Positions 52,483 through 60,611 of a DNA stretch of 64,000 bases are shown one piece after another. The notes beneath the pieces are model-generated. The model saw only the letters and a list, made by a program, of their open reading frames with translations. It had not been told where the DNA came from and made no database searches. Both the position numbers and the translations under genes were made by a program. The stretch's first letter is position 1, and the number at the start of each line of letters is the position of its first letter. The DNA is taken from positions 1,814,501-1,878,500 of the forward strand of contig NZ_JAOQNG010000010.1 of assembly GCF_025961225.1 (NCBI RefSeq), written 5' to 3'. The DNA comes from Azospirillum canadense (GTDB taxonomy: Bacteria; Pseudomonadota; Alphaproteobacteria; Azospirillales; Azospirillaceae).

Positions 52483-54201
52483 ATGGGACTGAAACACCTG
52501 TCCGTGACCTTGGGGGCTGCCGTCATTCTGGTCGCCGGCCAAGCCGGGGCCGCCTCTCCGCCGCCGGTACCGGGCGAGAACGGCATGGTCGCCACGGCGC
52601 AGCATCTGGCCTCCAAGGTCGGCGCCGACATCCTGCGCCAGGGCGGCAACGCCGTGGACGCCGCGGTGGCGGTCGGCTACGCGCTGGCTGTGGTCTATCC
52701 GGCGGCCGGCAACCTGGGCGGCGGCGGCTTCATGACCATCCGCTTCGCCGACGGGCGCACGACCTTCCTGGACTTCCGCGAGAAGGCGCCGCTGGCCGCC
52801 ACGGAGACCATGTACCTGGACGCGTCCGGCAACCCGATCCCCAAGGCCAGCACGCGCGGCTACCTCGCGGCCGGCGTTCCGGGCTCCGTCGCCGGGTTCG
52901 ACACTGCGCTCGCCAAATACGGCACGATGAAGCGCGACGCGGTGATGGCCCCGGCCATCAGCTACGCGGAGAACGGCTTCACGCTGTTGCAGGGCGACGT
53001 CAACCTGCTGGGCGACGCGACGGAGGACTTCCAGAAGGACCCGACCTCCGCCGCCATCTTCCTGAAGAACGGCCAGCCCTTCCAGATCGGCGATAAGCTG
53101 GTTCAGAAGGACCTCGCCAACACCCTGAAGCAGATCGCTTCGACGGGGGCGGACGCCTTCTACAAGGGCCCGATCGCGGACGAGATCGTGCGCGCTTCCC
53201 AGGCCGGCAAGGGCATCTTCAGCAAGGCGGACTTCGAGCAATACAACGTCCGTGAGCTGAAGCCCATCGAGTGCAACTACAAGGGCTACACCATCACTTC
53301 GGCGCCGCCTCCCAGCTCCGGCGGCGTGGTCATCTGCCAGATCCTGAACATCCTGGAAGGCTATCCGCTCAAGGAGTGGGGCTTCAACTCGGCGCAGAGC
53401 GTCCACACCATGGTCGAGGCGATGCGCCACGCCTATGTGGACCGCAACAGCGCGCTGGGCGACCCGGATTTCGTGAAGAACCCGATCGACCGGCTGCTGG
53501 ACAAGAAATACGCGGAATCGATCCGCGCCGTGATCCCGGCGGACAAGGCCGCCAACTCCAAGGACGTGGCGCCGGGCACCGCCCCGCACGAGGGCACCAA
53601 CACGACCCACTATTCCATCACCGACAAGGACGGCAACGCCGTCGCGGTGACCTACACGCTGAACGACTGGTTCGGCGCGCGCGTCACCGCCGGCAGCACC
53701 GGCGTGCTGCTGAACGACGAGATGGACGATTTCACCATCAAGCCGGGTGTGCCCAACCTCTACGGCCTCGTCCAGGGCAAGGCGAACGCCATCGCGCCGG
53801 GCAAGCGCCCGCTGTCCTCCATGAGCCCGACCATCGTGTCCAAGGACGGCAAGTTGTCCATGGTCGTCGGCAGCCCCGGCGGGTCGCGCATCATCACCAT
53901 CACCCTGCAGACGATCCTGAACGTGCTGGAGCATGGGATGGACATCCAGCAGGCGACCGACGCGCCGCGCATCCACCACCAGTGGCAGCCGGACGTCGTC
54001 TATGCGGAGCCCTTCGCCCTGTCCCCCGACACCAAGAAGATGCTGGAGGGCATGGGCTACAAGATCACGGAGCAGAAGCCCTGGGGCGACGTGGACGCCG
54101 TTCTGGTCGGCGGGCCGGCGCTCGGCCAGACCATGGGCAAGTTCCGCTACTTCGGCGCCAACGACAACCGCCGCCAGCCCGGTGAGGCGGTCGGCTACTG
54201 A
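52483..54201 (+). CDS. ggt: gamma-glutamyltransferase, periplasmic
   Basis: A 572-residue enzyme with a signal peptide (LSVTLGAAVILVAGQAGAAS). It hydrolyses glutathione and transfers gamma-glutamyl groups. The precursor cuts itself before Thr374 in GTNTTHYSITDKDGNAVAV, the N-terminal nucleophile of the small subunit; the substrate glycine-rich loop is PLSSMSPTIV. Large-subunit start VATAQHLASKVGADILRQGG is standard. AAGGGGGAA precedes the ATG at 52483. It could act in series with the phytochelatin-synthase-like peptidase on periplasmic glutathione. Confidence 0.95.
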   Translation: MGLKHLSVTLGAAVILVAGQAGAASPPPVPGENGMVATAQHLASKVGADILRQGGNAVDAAVAVGYALAVVYPAAGNLGGGGFMTIRFADGRTTFLDFREKAPLAATETMYLDASGNPIPKASTRGYLAAGVPGSVAGFDTALAKYGTMKRDAVMAPAISYAENGFTLLQGDVNLLGDATEDFQKDPTSAAIFLKNGQPFQIGDKLVQKDLANTLKQIASTGADAFYKGPIADEIVRASQAGKGIFSKADFEQYNVRELKPIECNYKGYTITSAPPPSSGGVVICQILNILEGYPLKEWGFNSAQSVHTMVEAMRHAYVDRNSALGDPDFVKNPIDRLLDKKYAESIRAVIPADKAANSKDVAPGTAPHEGTNTTHYSITDKDGNAVAVTYTLNDWFGARVTAGSTGVLLNDEMDDFTIKPGVPNLYGLVQGKANAIAPGKRPLSSMSPTIVSKDGKLSMVVGSPGGSRIITITLQTILNVLEHGMDIQQATDAPRIHHQWQPDVVYAEPFALSPDTKKMLEGMGYKITEQKPWGDVDAVLVGGPALGQTMGKFRYFGANDNRRQPGEAVGY

Positions 54202-54212
54202 CGTTTGGAATC

Positions 54213-54272
54213 ACCACAGAGGCACGGAGACACAGAGAAGCCGCACCCTCCGTGTCTCTGTGTCTCTGTGGT
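54213..54272. terminator. long imperfect hairpin between convergent ggt and nnrD
   Basis: An ACCACAGAG-type arm and its imperfect complement ending CTCTGTGGT (25 bp each, 10-nt loop) span the 94-bp gap between convergent stops. The AC(AG)-rich sequence is of a dispersed kind known from many proteobacterial genomes. It probably serves as a two-way terminator. Confidence 0.65.
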
Positions 54273-54295
54273 AAACCCTCCCGGCCGGTCCTTTC

Positions 54296-55210
54296 CTACC
54301 CCGCCATCTCCGCCATGATCGGCGGGATTTCCGCCAGCAGTTCGCGGGCGAGGAAGCCCAGGGTTCCGCGGCGGGCGGCGAGGCGGTTGCCGGCTTCCCC
54401 GTGCAGGAAGACGCCCCAGGCCACGGCCTGCGCCGGTTCGGCCCCGCGCGCCGCCAGCCCGGCGATCACCCCCGCCAACGTGTCGCCGGAGCCGGAGGTC
54501 GCCAGCCCGACGTTGCCGTCCTCGTAACGCCAGAGCGGGCCGCCCGGTTCGGCGATGCAGGTGCAGGCGCCCTTCAGGGCCACGACGATCTGGTATTCGT
54601 CCGCCACGCGGCGCGCGGCGGCGGCCGGGTCGCTTTCGATGGACTCGCGGCTGACCTTCAGCAGCCCGGCCATCTCGCCTGCGTGCGGCGTGATGATGGT
54701 GCGCCCCCGGCGGCGGCACAGGGCCTCCCGCAGGCTGTCCAGGCCGATCAACGCCTCCGCGTCCACGACCAGCGTGGGGCCGGGCTCCCCGCCTTCCAGT
54801 CCTGCAACGACCTTGGCGGTCAGGGCGGCGACCGCGTCCGCGTCCATCATGCCGGGGCCGATCAGCACGGCGTTGCAGCGTTCGGCCCGTTTGCAGAGAT
54901 CGTCCGCGGCCTCCGGCGCGATGCCGCCGCCCGTCGTCTCCGGCAGGCCGGCCACCAGCGCCTCCGGCACTGCCAGCCCGAGCTGCGGTGCGATGCTGCG
55001 GCAGGTCGCCATCTGGAGTTTGCCGGCCCCGGCGCGCAACGCCGCCGTCCCGGCCAGCAGCAGCGCGCCCGGCACCTCCAGGCTTCCGCCGACCACCAGG
55101 ACGCGGCCGCGCCCGTCCTTGTCGGCCCCGTCGCCGGGGTGGGGCAGGGCCATGCCGCGCAGGCGGTCGCGCGTGATGCGGATCGGGCCATCGTTTGAAG
55201 AAGCGTTCAT
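54296..55210 (-). CDS. nnrD: ADP/ATP-dependent NAD(P)H-hydrate dehydratase
   Basis: A 304-residue ribokinase-fold repair enzyme that restores damaged NADHX/NADPHX. It has GRVLVVGGSLEVPGALLLAG near the start, GPGMMDADAV, TPHAGEMAGLL and the nucleotide-binding NVGLATSGSGDTLAGVIAG. In most bacteria it is fused to the NnrE epimerase; here it stands alone, so an epimerase should be elsewhere. The ATG at 55210 overlaps the stop of the phosphatase gene by 4 bp. Confidence 0.92.
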   Translation of the reverse strand: MNASSNDGPIRITRDRLRGMALPHPGDGADKDGRGRVLVVGGSLEVPGALLLAGTAALRAGAGKLQMATCRSIAPQLGLAVPEALVAGLPETTGGGIAPEAADDLCKRAERCNAVLIGPGMMDADAVAALTAKVVAGLEGGEPGPTLVVDAEALIGLDSLREALCRRRGRTIITPHAGEMAGLLKVSRESIESDPAAAARRVADEYQIVVALKGACTCIAEPGGPLWRYEDGNVGLATSGSGDTLAGVIAGLAARGAEPAQAVAWGVFLHGEAGNRLAARRGTLGFLARELLAEIPPIMAEMAG

Positions 55211-55971
55211 CGGGCGGCTACGTTGGCGTCGGGTTCGGAGGTCACCGGCGCGCCGGCCTGGGTCAGTGGCGCCACGAAGTTGTAGCGGTGCAGCCGCATC
55301 CGCCCGCTGTCGCCCCGGTCGGGGTCGAAGCCGTATTCGGTCACCGCGCAGTTCGCCACGTCGCCCTCCCGGTCGATGGCCAGGATCTGCTCCTCCGTCA
55401 TGCCTTCCAGCAGGTAGCGCAGGCACAGCACCACGACCTGATGGCTGACGATCAGCACGCGCTGGCCGCCGTGGTGCAGGCTGATGGTGTCCAGCGCGCT
55501 GCGCAGGCGCAGGATCACGTCGCACCAGCTCTCCCCCGCCGGAGGGCGGAAGTAGAACTTACCGAGGATGCGGCGGAATTCCGCCTGGTCCGGGTGCTGC
55601 TGCTGGATGCCGAGCGTGGTCAGGCGGTCGAGGATACCGAACTCCTTCTCGCGCAGCCGCTCGTCGACCACGAAGTCGGTGGGCACGACCGGAAGTCCCC
55701 CGCCGGCGTGGATGATCTCCGCCGTGTGCCGCGCGCGTTGGTAGGGGGAGGTGAGCACGACGTCCGGCCGCTCCCCCTCCGGCAGATCCGCGAACCAGCG
55801 GGCCAGGGCGGCCGACTGCTCCTCCCCGCGCGCGCTCAGCGGCACGTCCACGTCGCGTTGCGCGATGTCGATGCGGCCGAGCCCGGCCGCGTGCGCGGCG
55901 TCGCGCGCCACGTTGCCCGCACTTTCCCCATGACGGACGATCCAGAGCCTTTGCGGCCAGCGCTGCTGCAT
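55207..55971 (-). CDS. histidine phosphatase (phosphoglycerate mutase-like)
   Basis: A 254-residue branch-1 histidine phosphatase. The catalytic His is in LWIVRHGESAGN, the second in VLIVSHQVVVLCLRY, and the Arg/Glu set in LTSPYQRARHTAEII and LREKEFGILD. Substrate unknown; members include mutases and phosphatases for sugars and nucleotides. Translationally coupled to nnrD by a 4-bp overlap, so a metabolite-repair role is possible. Confidence 0.9.
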   Translation of the reverse strand: MQQRWPQRLWIVRHGESAGNVARDAAHAAGLGRIDIAQRDVDVPLSARGEEQSAALARWFADLPEGERPDVVLTSPYQRARHTAEIIHAGGGLPVVPTDFVVDERLREKEFGILDRLTTLGIQQQHPDQAEFRRILGKFYFRPPAGESWCDVILRLRSALDTISLHHGGQRVLIVSHQVVVLCLRYLLEGMTEEQILAIDREGDVANCAVTEYGFDPDRGDSGRMRLHRYNFVAPLTQAGAPVTSEPDANVAAR

Positions 55972-56026
55972 GATGAGCGGTCCCTCCCGTGCCGAACCTT
56001 CTTAACGGCCGAACGCCACCAGAGGT

Positions 56027-56746
56027 TCAGGCGTGGATGAACCGTTTGCGCAGTTCGGCGAAGGCGACCGTGGCCGCCGCGGTGGCCTCCGTCGCGGCGC
56101 GCGGGTCGGTCTGCGGGCCGAGGTCGGGGTGCACCGCCTTCAGGCGTGATCGGTAGGCGGCCTTCAGCTCCGGCAGGTTGGCGGGCATGGCGGACAGCCC
56201 CAGCGCGGCGAGATGGCGGGCCAGCTCCGCATCATGGGCCGGACGCGCCCGCTCGCGGCCGGTGCCGCCCGATGCCCCGCCCGATGCCCCGCCGGGGTTG
56301 CCGCCGGAGTTGCCGGAGGCCCCGCTGGCGCTGGCGCCCACCTCCTCCCCGGCCAGGGCGGCGTAGAAGGCGAGGTCGGACTCCAGCGCGGCGATGCGCG
56401 CTTCCAGCCGGTCAAGCTCCTCGAACCAGGCGGTGAGCGTCTCGTCCAGGCGCGCGAGTGACCGGCGCAGCGACTCCTTCTCCGCGCCGGGTGGGGCCGC
56501 GGCCTCCCGCGCGACCAGCACCTCGCGCGCGTTGCCGTAGCGCAGCAGGTCCGCGACGCGGCGCTGCCGCTCCGCCCGCGCTGCGGCAAGATCCCGGCGG
56601 CAGCGGGCGGCCATGGCGGCGGGGTCGGCCGAACCGTAGGAGTTCGTCCGCTGCCAGGAACGGCCGCTCCAGGGGCCGCCCGCCAGCGTTGCGGTGCGGC
56701 GGAAGACCAGCCGCAGCAGGTTCTTAATGAGGCGTGCGGTTGTCAC
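56027..56746 (-). CDS. J-domain-like protein with C-terminal DnaJ motif
   Basis: A 239-residue protein. A charged, probably coiled-coil region (residues about 40-130, with many Arg, Glu and Leu) is followed by a Gly/Ser-rich linker (SGNSGGNPGGASGGASGG) and a C-terminal J-like helix pair LKAAYRSRLKAVHPDLG with the HPD tripeptide at 206-208. HPD stimulates Hsp70 ATPase activity. J domains at the C-terminus are less common than at the N-terminus. Client and partner unknown. It is followed by the phosphatase gene on the same strand, 55 bp away. Confidence 0.75.
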   Translation of the reverse strand: MTTARLIKNLLRLVFRRTATLAGGPWSGRSWQRTNSYGSADPAAMAARCRRDLAAARAERQRRVADLLRYGNAREVLVAREAAAPPGAEKESLRRSLARLDETLTAWFEELDRLEARIAALESDLAFYAALAGEEVGASASGASGNSGGNPGGASGGASGGTGRERARPAHDAELARHLAALGLSAMPANLPELKAAYRSRLKAVHPDLGPQTDPRAATEATAAATVAFAELRKRFIHA

Positions 56747-57066
56747 GGCGGTGTTCCCGGCGATGGTGACAGGCGGGCATGCTCAACCCCTCCGCAACCG
56801 AGTCGAGCCGATCGGCGCTCATGAAACGCTGGCAGGAAATGTAAGCCGGTTTGTCCGAGTCTGCCTCCAATCGTGTGTTGAACGAACAGCGTGGATGCGA
56901 TGCAATATCGCCGCAGCGCAGTTCGGATGCCCTTGAAAAGAACGGCAGGACCCAAGTCGGATCACATTCGAAATGGACAGTAAAGATCCTGGCGTCAAGG
57001 CACAACGCCTCTGCCCCTGCTGATCATCGCTGAATACAGACAATCAAAAACGCACGGAGCATCGCC
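56747..57066. other. gene-free divergent region upstream of the nitrile hydratase operon
   Basis: 320 bp with no supported gene. The stretch 56930-57050 is less GC-rich than its surroundings and should hold the operon promoter; no clear boxes or dyads were found. A cobalamin- or cobalt-type riboswitch was looked for and not recognised. Confidence 0.4.
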
Positions 57067-58056
57067 ATGCGATCGATCCCTGTCACGGTGCTGACCGGAT
57101 TCCTCGGCGCCGGCAAGACGACGCTGCTGAACCGCATCCTGGCCGAAAGCGGCGGGGCGCGCACCGCGGTCATCGTGAACGAGTTCGGCGAACTCGGCAT
57201 CGACGGACAACTGGTGACCTCGACCGATGAGACGGTCATCGAGCTGAACAACGGATGCGTGTGCTGCATCGTGCGCGGGGACCTGATCGAGGCGCTGAGC
57301 CGCCTCATTGATGGCGAACGCGTCTTCGACCGGGTCGTGATCGAAACGAGCGGCCTCGCCGACCCCGCACCCGTCATCCAGTCCTTCGTCCTGGACGAGC
57401 GGCTGCGCCTGCATTACCGGCTGGACGCGATCATCACCGTGGCCGACGCCCGACACCTGCCGCTTCAACTCACCCACGACGAGGCGCGGGAGCAGTTGGC
57501 CTTTGCCGACGTGATCCTGCTGAACAAGACGGACCTGGAATCCCCAGCCGTGGTCGACGCGGTCGCCCGCGACATCCGTGGCCTCAACCCGCTGGCGACA
57601 ATCCACCGGACGGAACAATGCGCGATCCCCCTGCCCGGCATCCTCGACCTCCGCGCCTTCGACCTGCAGAACATCCTGCGCCTCGACCCGGACATCCTCG
57701 GCGAGCATGAGCACGAGCACGCGGCGGACATCGCCTGCGTCGCCTTCACGCAGCCCGGCGCCCTGGACGGGGCGGCGGTCGACGGCTGGCTGAACCGCCT
57801 CGTCCAGGAGAAGGGGCGCGACCTCCTGCGCATGAAGGGCGTGCTGAGCCTCGCCGGGGAGAACCGGCGCTTCGTCTTCCACGGCGTCCACATGACGCTG
57901 GACGGCCGGCCGGGCCGCCCCTGGGCCGCTGGCGACGAGCGGCGGAGCCAGATCGTCTTCATCGGCCGCAACCTCGACGCCGAGGAACTGCGGGCCGGCC
58001 TGGAGGGCTGCGTCGCCGCCCCGTCCCAGTCCCCGGCCGCGGCCGTCGCCGCCTGA
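57067..58056 (+). CDS. COG0523/CobW-family GTPase, nitrile hydratase metallochaperone
   Basis: A 329-residue G3E GTPase. Walker A GFLGAGKTTLLN (residues 11-22), metal-binding Cys64-x-Cys66-Cys67 in NNGCVCCIVRGDL, ETSGLADPAPV and NKTD. A His-rich EHEHEH at 213-218 and a C-terminal CobW domain complete the family picture. Such GTPases insert metal into client enzymes; a homologue (P47K) activates iron nitrile hydratase. Here it leads an operon for a cobalt-type enzyme, so cobalt delivery is inferred. The beta-subunit gene follows by 45 bp. Confidence 0.9.
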   Translation: MRSIPVTVLTGFLGAGKTTLLNRILAESGGARTAVIVNEFGELGIDGQLVTSTDETVIELNNGCVCCIVRGDLIEALSRLIDGERVFDRVVIETSGLADPAPVIQSFVLDERLRLHYRLDAIITVADARHLPLQLTHDEAREQLAFADVILLNKTDLESPAVVDAVARDIRGLNPLATIHRTEQCAIPLPGILDLRAFDLQNILRLDPDILGEHEHEHAADIACVAFTQPGALDGAAVDGWLNRLVQEKGRDLLRMKGVLSLAGENRRFVFHGVHMTLDGRPGRPWAAGDERRSQIVFIGRNLDAEELRAGLEGCVAAPSQSPAAAVAA

Positions 58057-58101
58057 CGGTTCTTCCAAAGATCACCGGTCAAATCATCAGGAGTTCGATC
58101 G

Positions 58102-58836
58102 ATGAAGCTGCAACATTTCCTTGGCGGCCTGGAAAGTCTCGGCCCCGTGTCGACGGAGACCCGCGTGTTCGTGGAGGAGTGGGAAAAGCGTATCTTCGGC
58201 ATCCACACCGCCATGATGGCGCTCAGCAGCCAGTTGCCGCTGCCCGCCACGCCCAGCGCCTTCCGCACCGTCTGGACCTGGGCCGACCTGCGCAAGGGGG
58301 CGGAGGCCATGAATCCCTTCGATTACTTCAAGTTCCGCTATTACGAAAAGTGGCTGGGCGGCATCTGCGGGTACTTCGTCGCCAACGGCTACATCACGGA
58401 GGAAGAGCTGGAGGCGCGCACCGCCGAATATTGCGCCGACCCGGACAAGCCCCTGCCGCAGGACTCCGCGACCCCGGCCGCCGGCACGACCATCGACCAG
58501 CGCGTCGAGCGGTACCTGATGGAAGGGGATTCCCCGAAGAGGGAACTGGACATCGCGCCGGCCTTCAAGGAAGGCGACGCCGTGCAGATCCGCAACGTGC
58601 CCTCGATCGAGCACACCCGCCTGCCGGGCTTCCTGCGCAACCGCAGCGGCGTGGTGGAGACAGTCTATCCCGGCGTCTACGGCTACCTGACCGACACCGG
58701 CACCGACGGCATCGGCGCGCCCATGCCCGTCTACTGCGTCCGCTTCGCGGTCGAGGATCTCTGGCCCGGCAACACCGAGCCGAACGTCACGCTCTACGCC
58801 GACCTCTACGCCACCTACGTGGCCACCGCCGCCTGA
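58102..58836 (+). CDS. nthB: nitrile hydratase beta subunit
   Basis: A 244-residue subunit of the enzyme that turns nitriles into amides. The N-terminal helical half has FVEEWEKRIFGIHTAMMAL and FRYYEKWLGGICGYF; the C-terminal SH3-like barrel has FKEGDAVQIRNVPSIEHTRL and VYCVRFAVEDLW. These are standard beta-subunit stretches, including the LPGFLRNRSG segment. The beta-before-alpha order is the one common in cobalt enzymes. AGGAG lies upstream of the ATG. Confidence 0.95.
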   Translation: MKLQHFLGGLESLGPVSTETRVFVEEWEKRIFGIHTAMMALSSQLPLPATPSAFRTVWTWADLRKGAEAMNPFDYFKFRYYEKWLGGICGYFVANGYITEEELEARTAEYCADPDKPLPQDSATPAAGTTIDQRVERYLMEGDSPKRELDIAPAFKEGDAVQIRNVPSIEHTRLPGFLRNRSGVVETVYPGVYGYLTDTGTDGIGAPMPVYCVRFAVEDLWPGNTEPNVTLYADLYATYVATAA

Positions 58837-58850
58837 TCCGGGAGACGACG

Positions 58851-59471
58851 ATGACCGACCGCTTCCAGTACCCGAACGACCGCGAAGCCCGCAGCGCCGC
58901 CCGCGCCAAGGCGCTCGAATCCCTGCTGATCGAAAAGGGCATCATCAACGCCACGACGGTGGACACGGTGCTGAAGGTCTTCGAGACCAAGATGGGCCCC
59001 TTCAACGGCGCGAAGATCGTCGCCCGTGCCTGGGTCGACCCGGCCTTCAAGCAGCGCCTGGTCGCGGACGCGCCGGCCGCCATCGCGGAAATGACGGACC
59101 TGCCCGAGGGCATGGCCGGGGCGGAGGGGGAGCACATGCGCGCCGTCGCCAACGGCGAGGGCGTCCACAACCTGGTCATCTGCACGCTGTGCAGCTGCTA
59201 TCCCTGGCCGGTGCTGGGCCTGCCGCCCTACTGGTACAAGGACCCGACCTTCCGCAGCCGCGCCGCCCGCGAACCCCGCGCCGTGCTGAAGGAGTTCGGC
59301 CTGGACGTGCCGTCCGCCACCGAGGTGAAGGTCTGGGACAGCAGCGCGCAGATCCGCTGGTTCGTCATCCCCGAACGCCCCGCCGGCACCGAGGGCATGA
59401 GCGAGTCCGAGCTGGCCGCCCTGGTCACGCCGGAATCGATGATGGGCGTGGCCGTCGCCAACGCGGCCTGA
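58851..59471 (+). CDS. nthA: nitrile hydratase alpha subunit, cobalt type
   Basis: A 206-residue catalytic subunit. The metal site is Cys111-Thr-Leu-Cys114-Ser-Cys116 in VICTLCSCYPWPVLG; Thr at the second position marks the cobalt type, whereas iron enzymes have Ser. Two of these cysteines are oxidised in the mature enzyme. The context RAREPRAVLKEFG-like (REPRAVLKEFGLDVP) and RWFVIPERPAGTEG are family hallmarks. It lies 14 bp behind the beta gene. Thiocyanate hydrolase gamma subunits look similar but have a different partner set. Confidence 0.95.
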   Translation: MTDRFQYPNDREARSAARAKALESLLIEKGIINATTVDTVLKVFETKMGPFNGAKIVARAWVDPAFKQRLVADAPAAIAEMTDLPEGMAGAEGEHMRAVANGEGVHNLVICTLCSCYPWPVLGLPPYWYKDPTFRSRAAREPRAVLKEFGLDVPSATEVKVWDSSAQIRWFVIPERPAGTEGMSESELAALVTPESMMGVAVANAA

Positions 59472-59502
59472 CCACCACCGCTTTACCAGGGGAGGACACG
59501 CG

Positions 59503-59838
59503 ATGCTGACCCAGTTCGAACAGTACGCGGTCACCAGCATGATGGGGGCCGGTGACACGCCGCCGCGGGCCAACGGCACGCTCTGTTTCGCGTCGGAATG
59601 GGAGCGCTCGGCCTTCGGGGTCGCCCTGGCGCTCGCCCGCGACGGCCATTTCGAGTGGGAAGACTTCCGCCGCAACCTGATCGCCGCCATCGGCGACTGG
59701 GAGCGCGCTGAAACCTCGCACACCCCGGACTGGAACTACTACGAGCAATGGCTGGCCGCGCTGGAGGCGACGATGCTCCAGCACGGGCTTGCCACGCCGG
59801 AGGAACTGGCTGCCCGCACCGACGCTGCCGCGGCCTGA
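59503..59838 (+). CDS. nitrile hydratase accessory/activator protein (P14K/NhlE-like)
   Basis: A 111-residue protein resembling the N-terminal half of the beta subunit in this same operon: WERSAFGVALALA aligns with WEKRIFGIHTAMM, NYYEQWLAALE with RYYEKWLGGIC, and the ATPEELAAR end with ITEEELEAR. Proteins of this kind carry cobalt-loaded alpha subunit into apoenzyme by subunit swapping. Position third after beta and alpha matches known cobalt operons. Cytoplasmic. GGGGAGG precedes the ATG. Confidence 0.9.
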   Translation: MLTQFEQYAVTSMMGAGDTPPRANGTLCFASEWERSAFGVALALARDGHFEWEDFRRNLIAAIGDWERAETSHTPDWNYYEQWLAALEATMLQHGLATPEELAARTDAAAA

Positions 59839-59882
59839 CCGGTCTTCCCTCCCGCACGCCTTTTCAAGCCTAGGAGATTTCC

Positions 59883-60536
59883 ATGCACATCGAACCGGGC
59901 ATGCTGTCCGCCGCGAAGATCATGGGCGCCAACGCCGCCGTGATCAGCGTCCTGTCGTCCCACGCGCCGTCCTTCCTGCGGCGGCCGACGGAATGGGTGA
60001 AGTCGCTGCTGGCCGCGGCCTTCTTCTCGGTCCTGATGGAGGTCTGGCACCAGCCGGTCGGCCCGTCGGAGCTGCATTTCATCGGCGCGTCGGCCGTCTA
60101 CTTCATCTTCGGCTTCCGGCCGACGATGTTCGGCTTCGCCATCGGGCTGCTGCTCCAGGGCCTGCTGTTCGAACCGCAGGACCTCGTGCACCTCAGCGTG
60201 AACGCGCTGTCGCTGATCGTCCCGCTGGTCGGCGCCCACCTGACCATCGGGCGCGGCCTGCTGGACGCCGGCAAGCTGGACCAGCTGCGCTGGTCGTCGG
60301 TGCTGCGCTTCGACGCCGTGTACTACAGCGGCGTGGTCGCGATGGTCGGCTTCTGGCTGATGCTCGGCGAAGAGGCAACCCCGCTTGCCGACTGGGCCGT
60401 GTTCGCGGCGTCCTACCTGCCGGTGATGCTGTGCGAGCCGGCGCTGAGCTGCGGCCTGCTGCGGGCGCTCGGCCGCCTGAAGACAGACAACCCGATTCTG
60501 CGCTACACGACCTTCGCTGGCCCGGTTGTTGCGTAA
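59883..60536 (+). CDS. CbiM-like cobalt-uptake membrane component
   Basis: A 217-residue membrane protein with six or seven helices. It begins MHIEPGMLSAAKIMG; Met1 and His2 are metal ligands in CbiM, the substrate component of cobalt ECF transporters, and a further His lies in GPSELHFIGASAVYF, at the CbiM-like third ligand position. No CbiN, CbiQ or CbiO gene is near, so it either works alone or borrows an energising module. Last gene of the nitrile hydratase operon, before a terminator, so it very likely supplies cobalt to the enzyme. Confidence 0.78.
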   Translation: MHIEPGMLSAAKIMGANAAVISVLSSHAPSFLRRPTEWVKSLLAAAFFSVLMEVWHQPVGPSELHFIGASAVYFIFGFRPTMFGFAIGLLLQGLLFEPQDLVHLSVNALSLIVPLVGAHLTIGRGLLDAGKLDQLRWSSVLRFDAVYYSGVVAMVGFWLMLGEEATPLADWAVFAASYLPVMLCEPALSCGLLRALGRLKTDNPILRYTTFAGPVVA

Positions 60537-60564
60537 CGGACCAGTGAACGGACGACCGAAACGG

Positions 60565-60590
60565 GGGTGGCCGTTCGCGCGGCCACCCTT
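60565..60590 (+). terminator. terminator of the nitrile hydratase operon
   Basis: Perfect 9-bp stem GGGTGGCCG (60565-60573) with CGGCCACCC (60580-60588), 6-nt loop, followed by TTGTCC. The T run is short. Confidence 0.7.
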
Positions 60591-60611
60591 GTCCATGAGT
60601 GGGCCAGAAGC

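Noticed and set aside
54195..54272. minus-strand peptide containing TETQRHG
   Set aside because: It is a translation of an intergenic hairpin repeat, a well-known kind of false extension, and runs into the real nnrD end.
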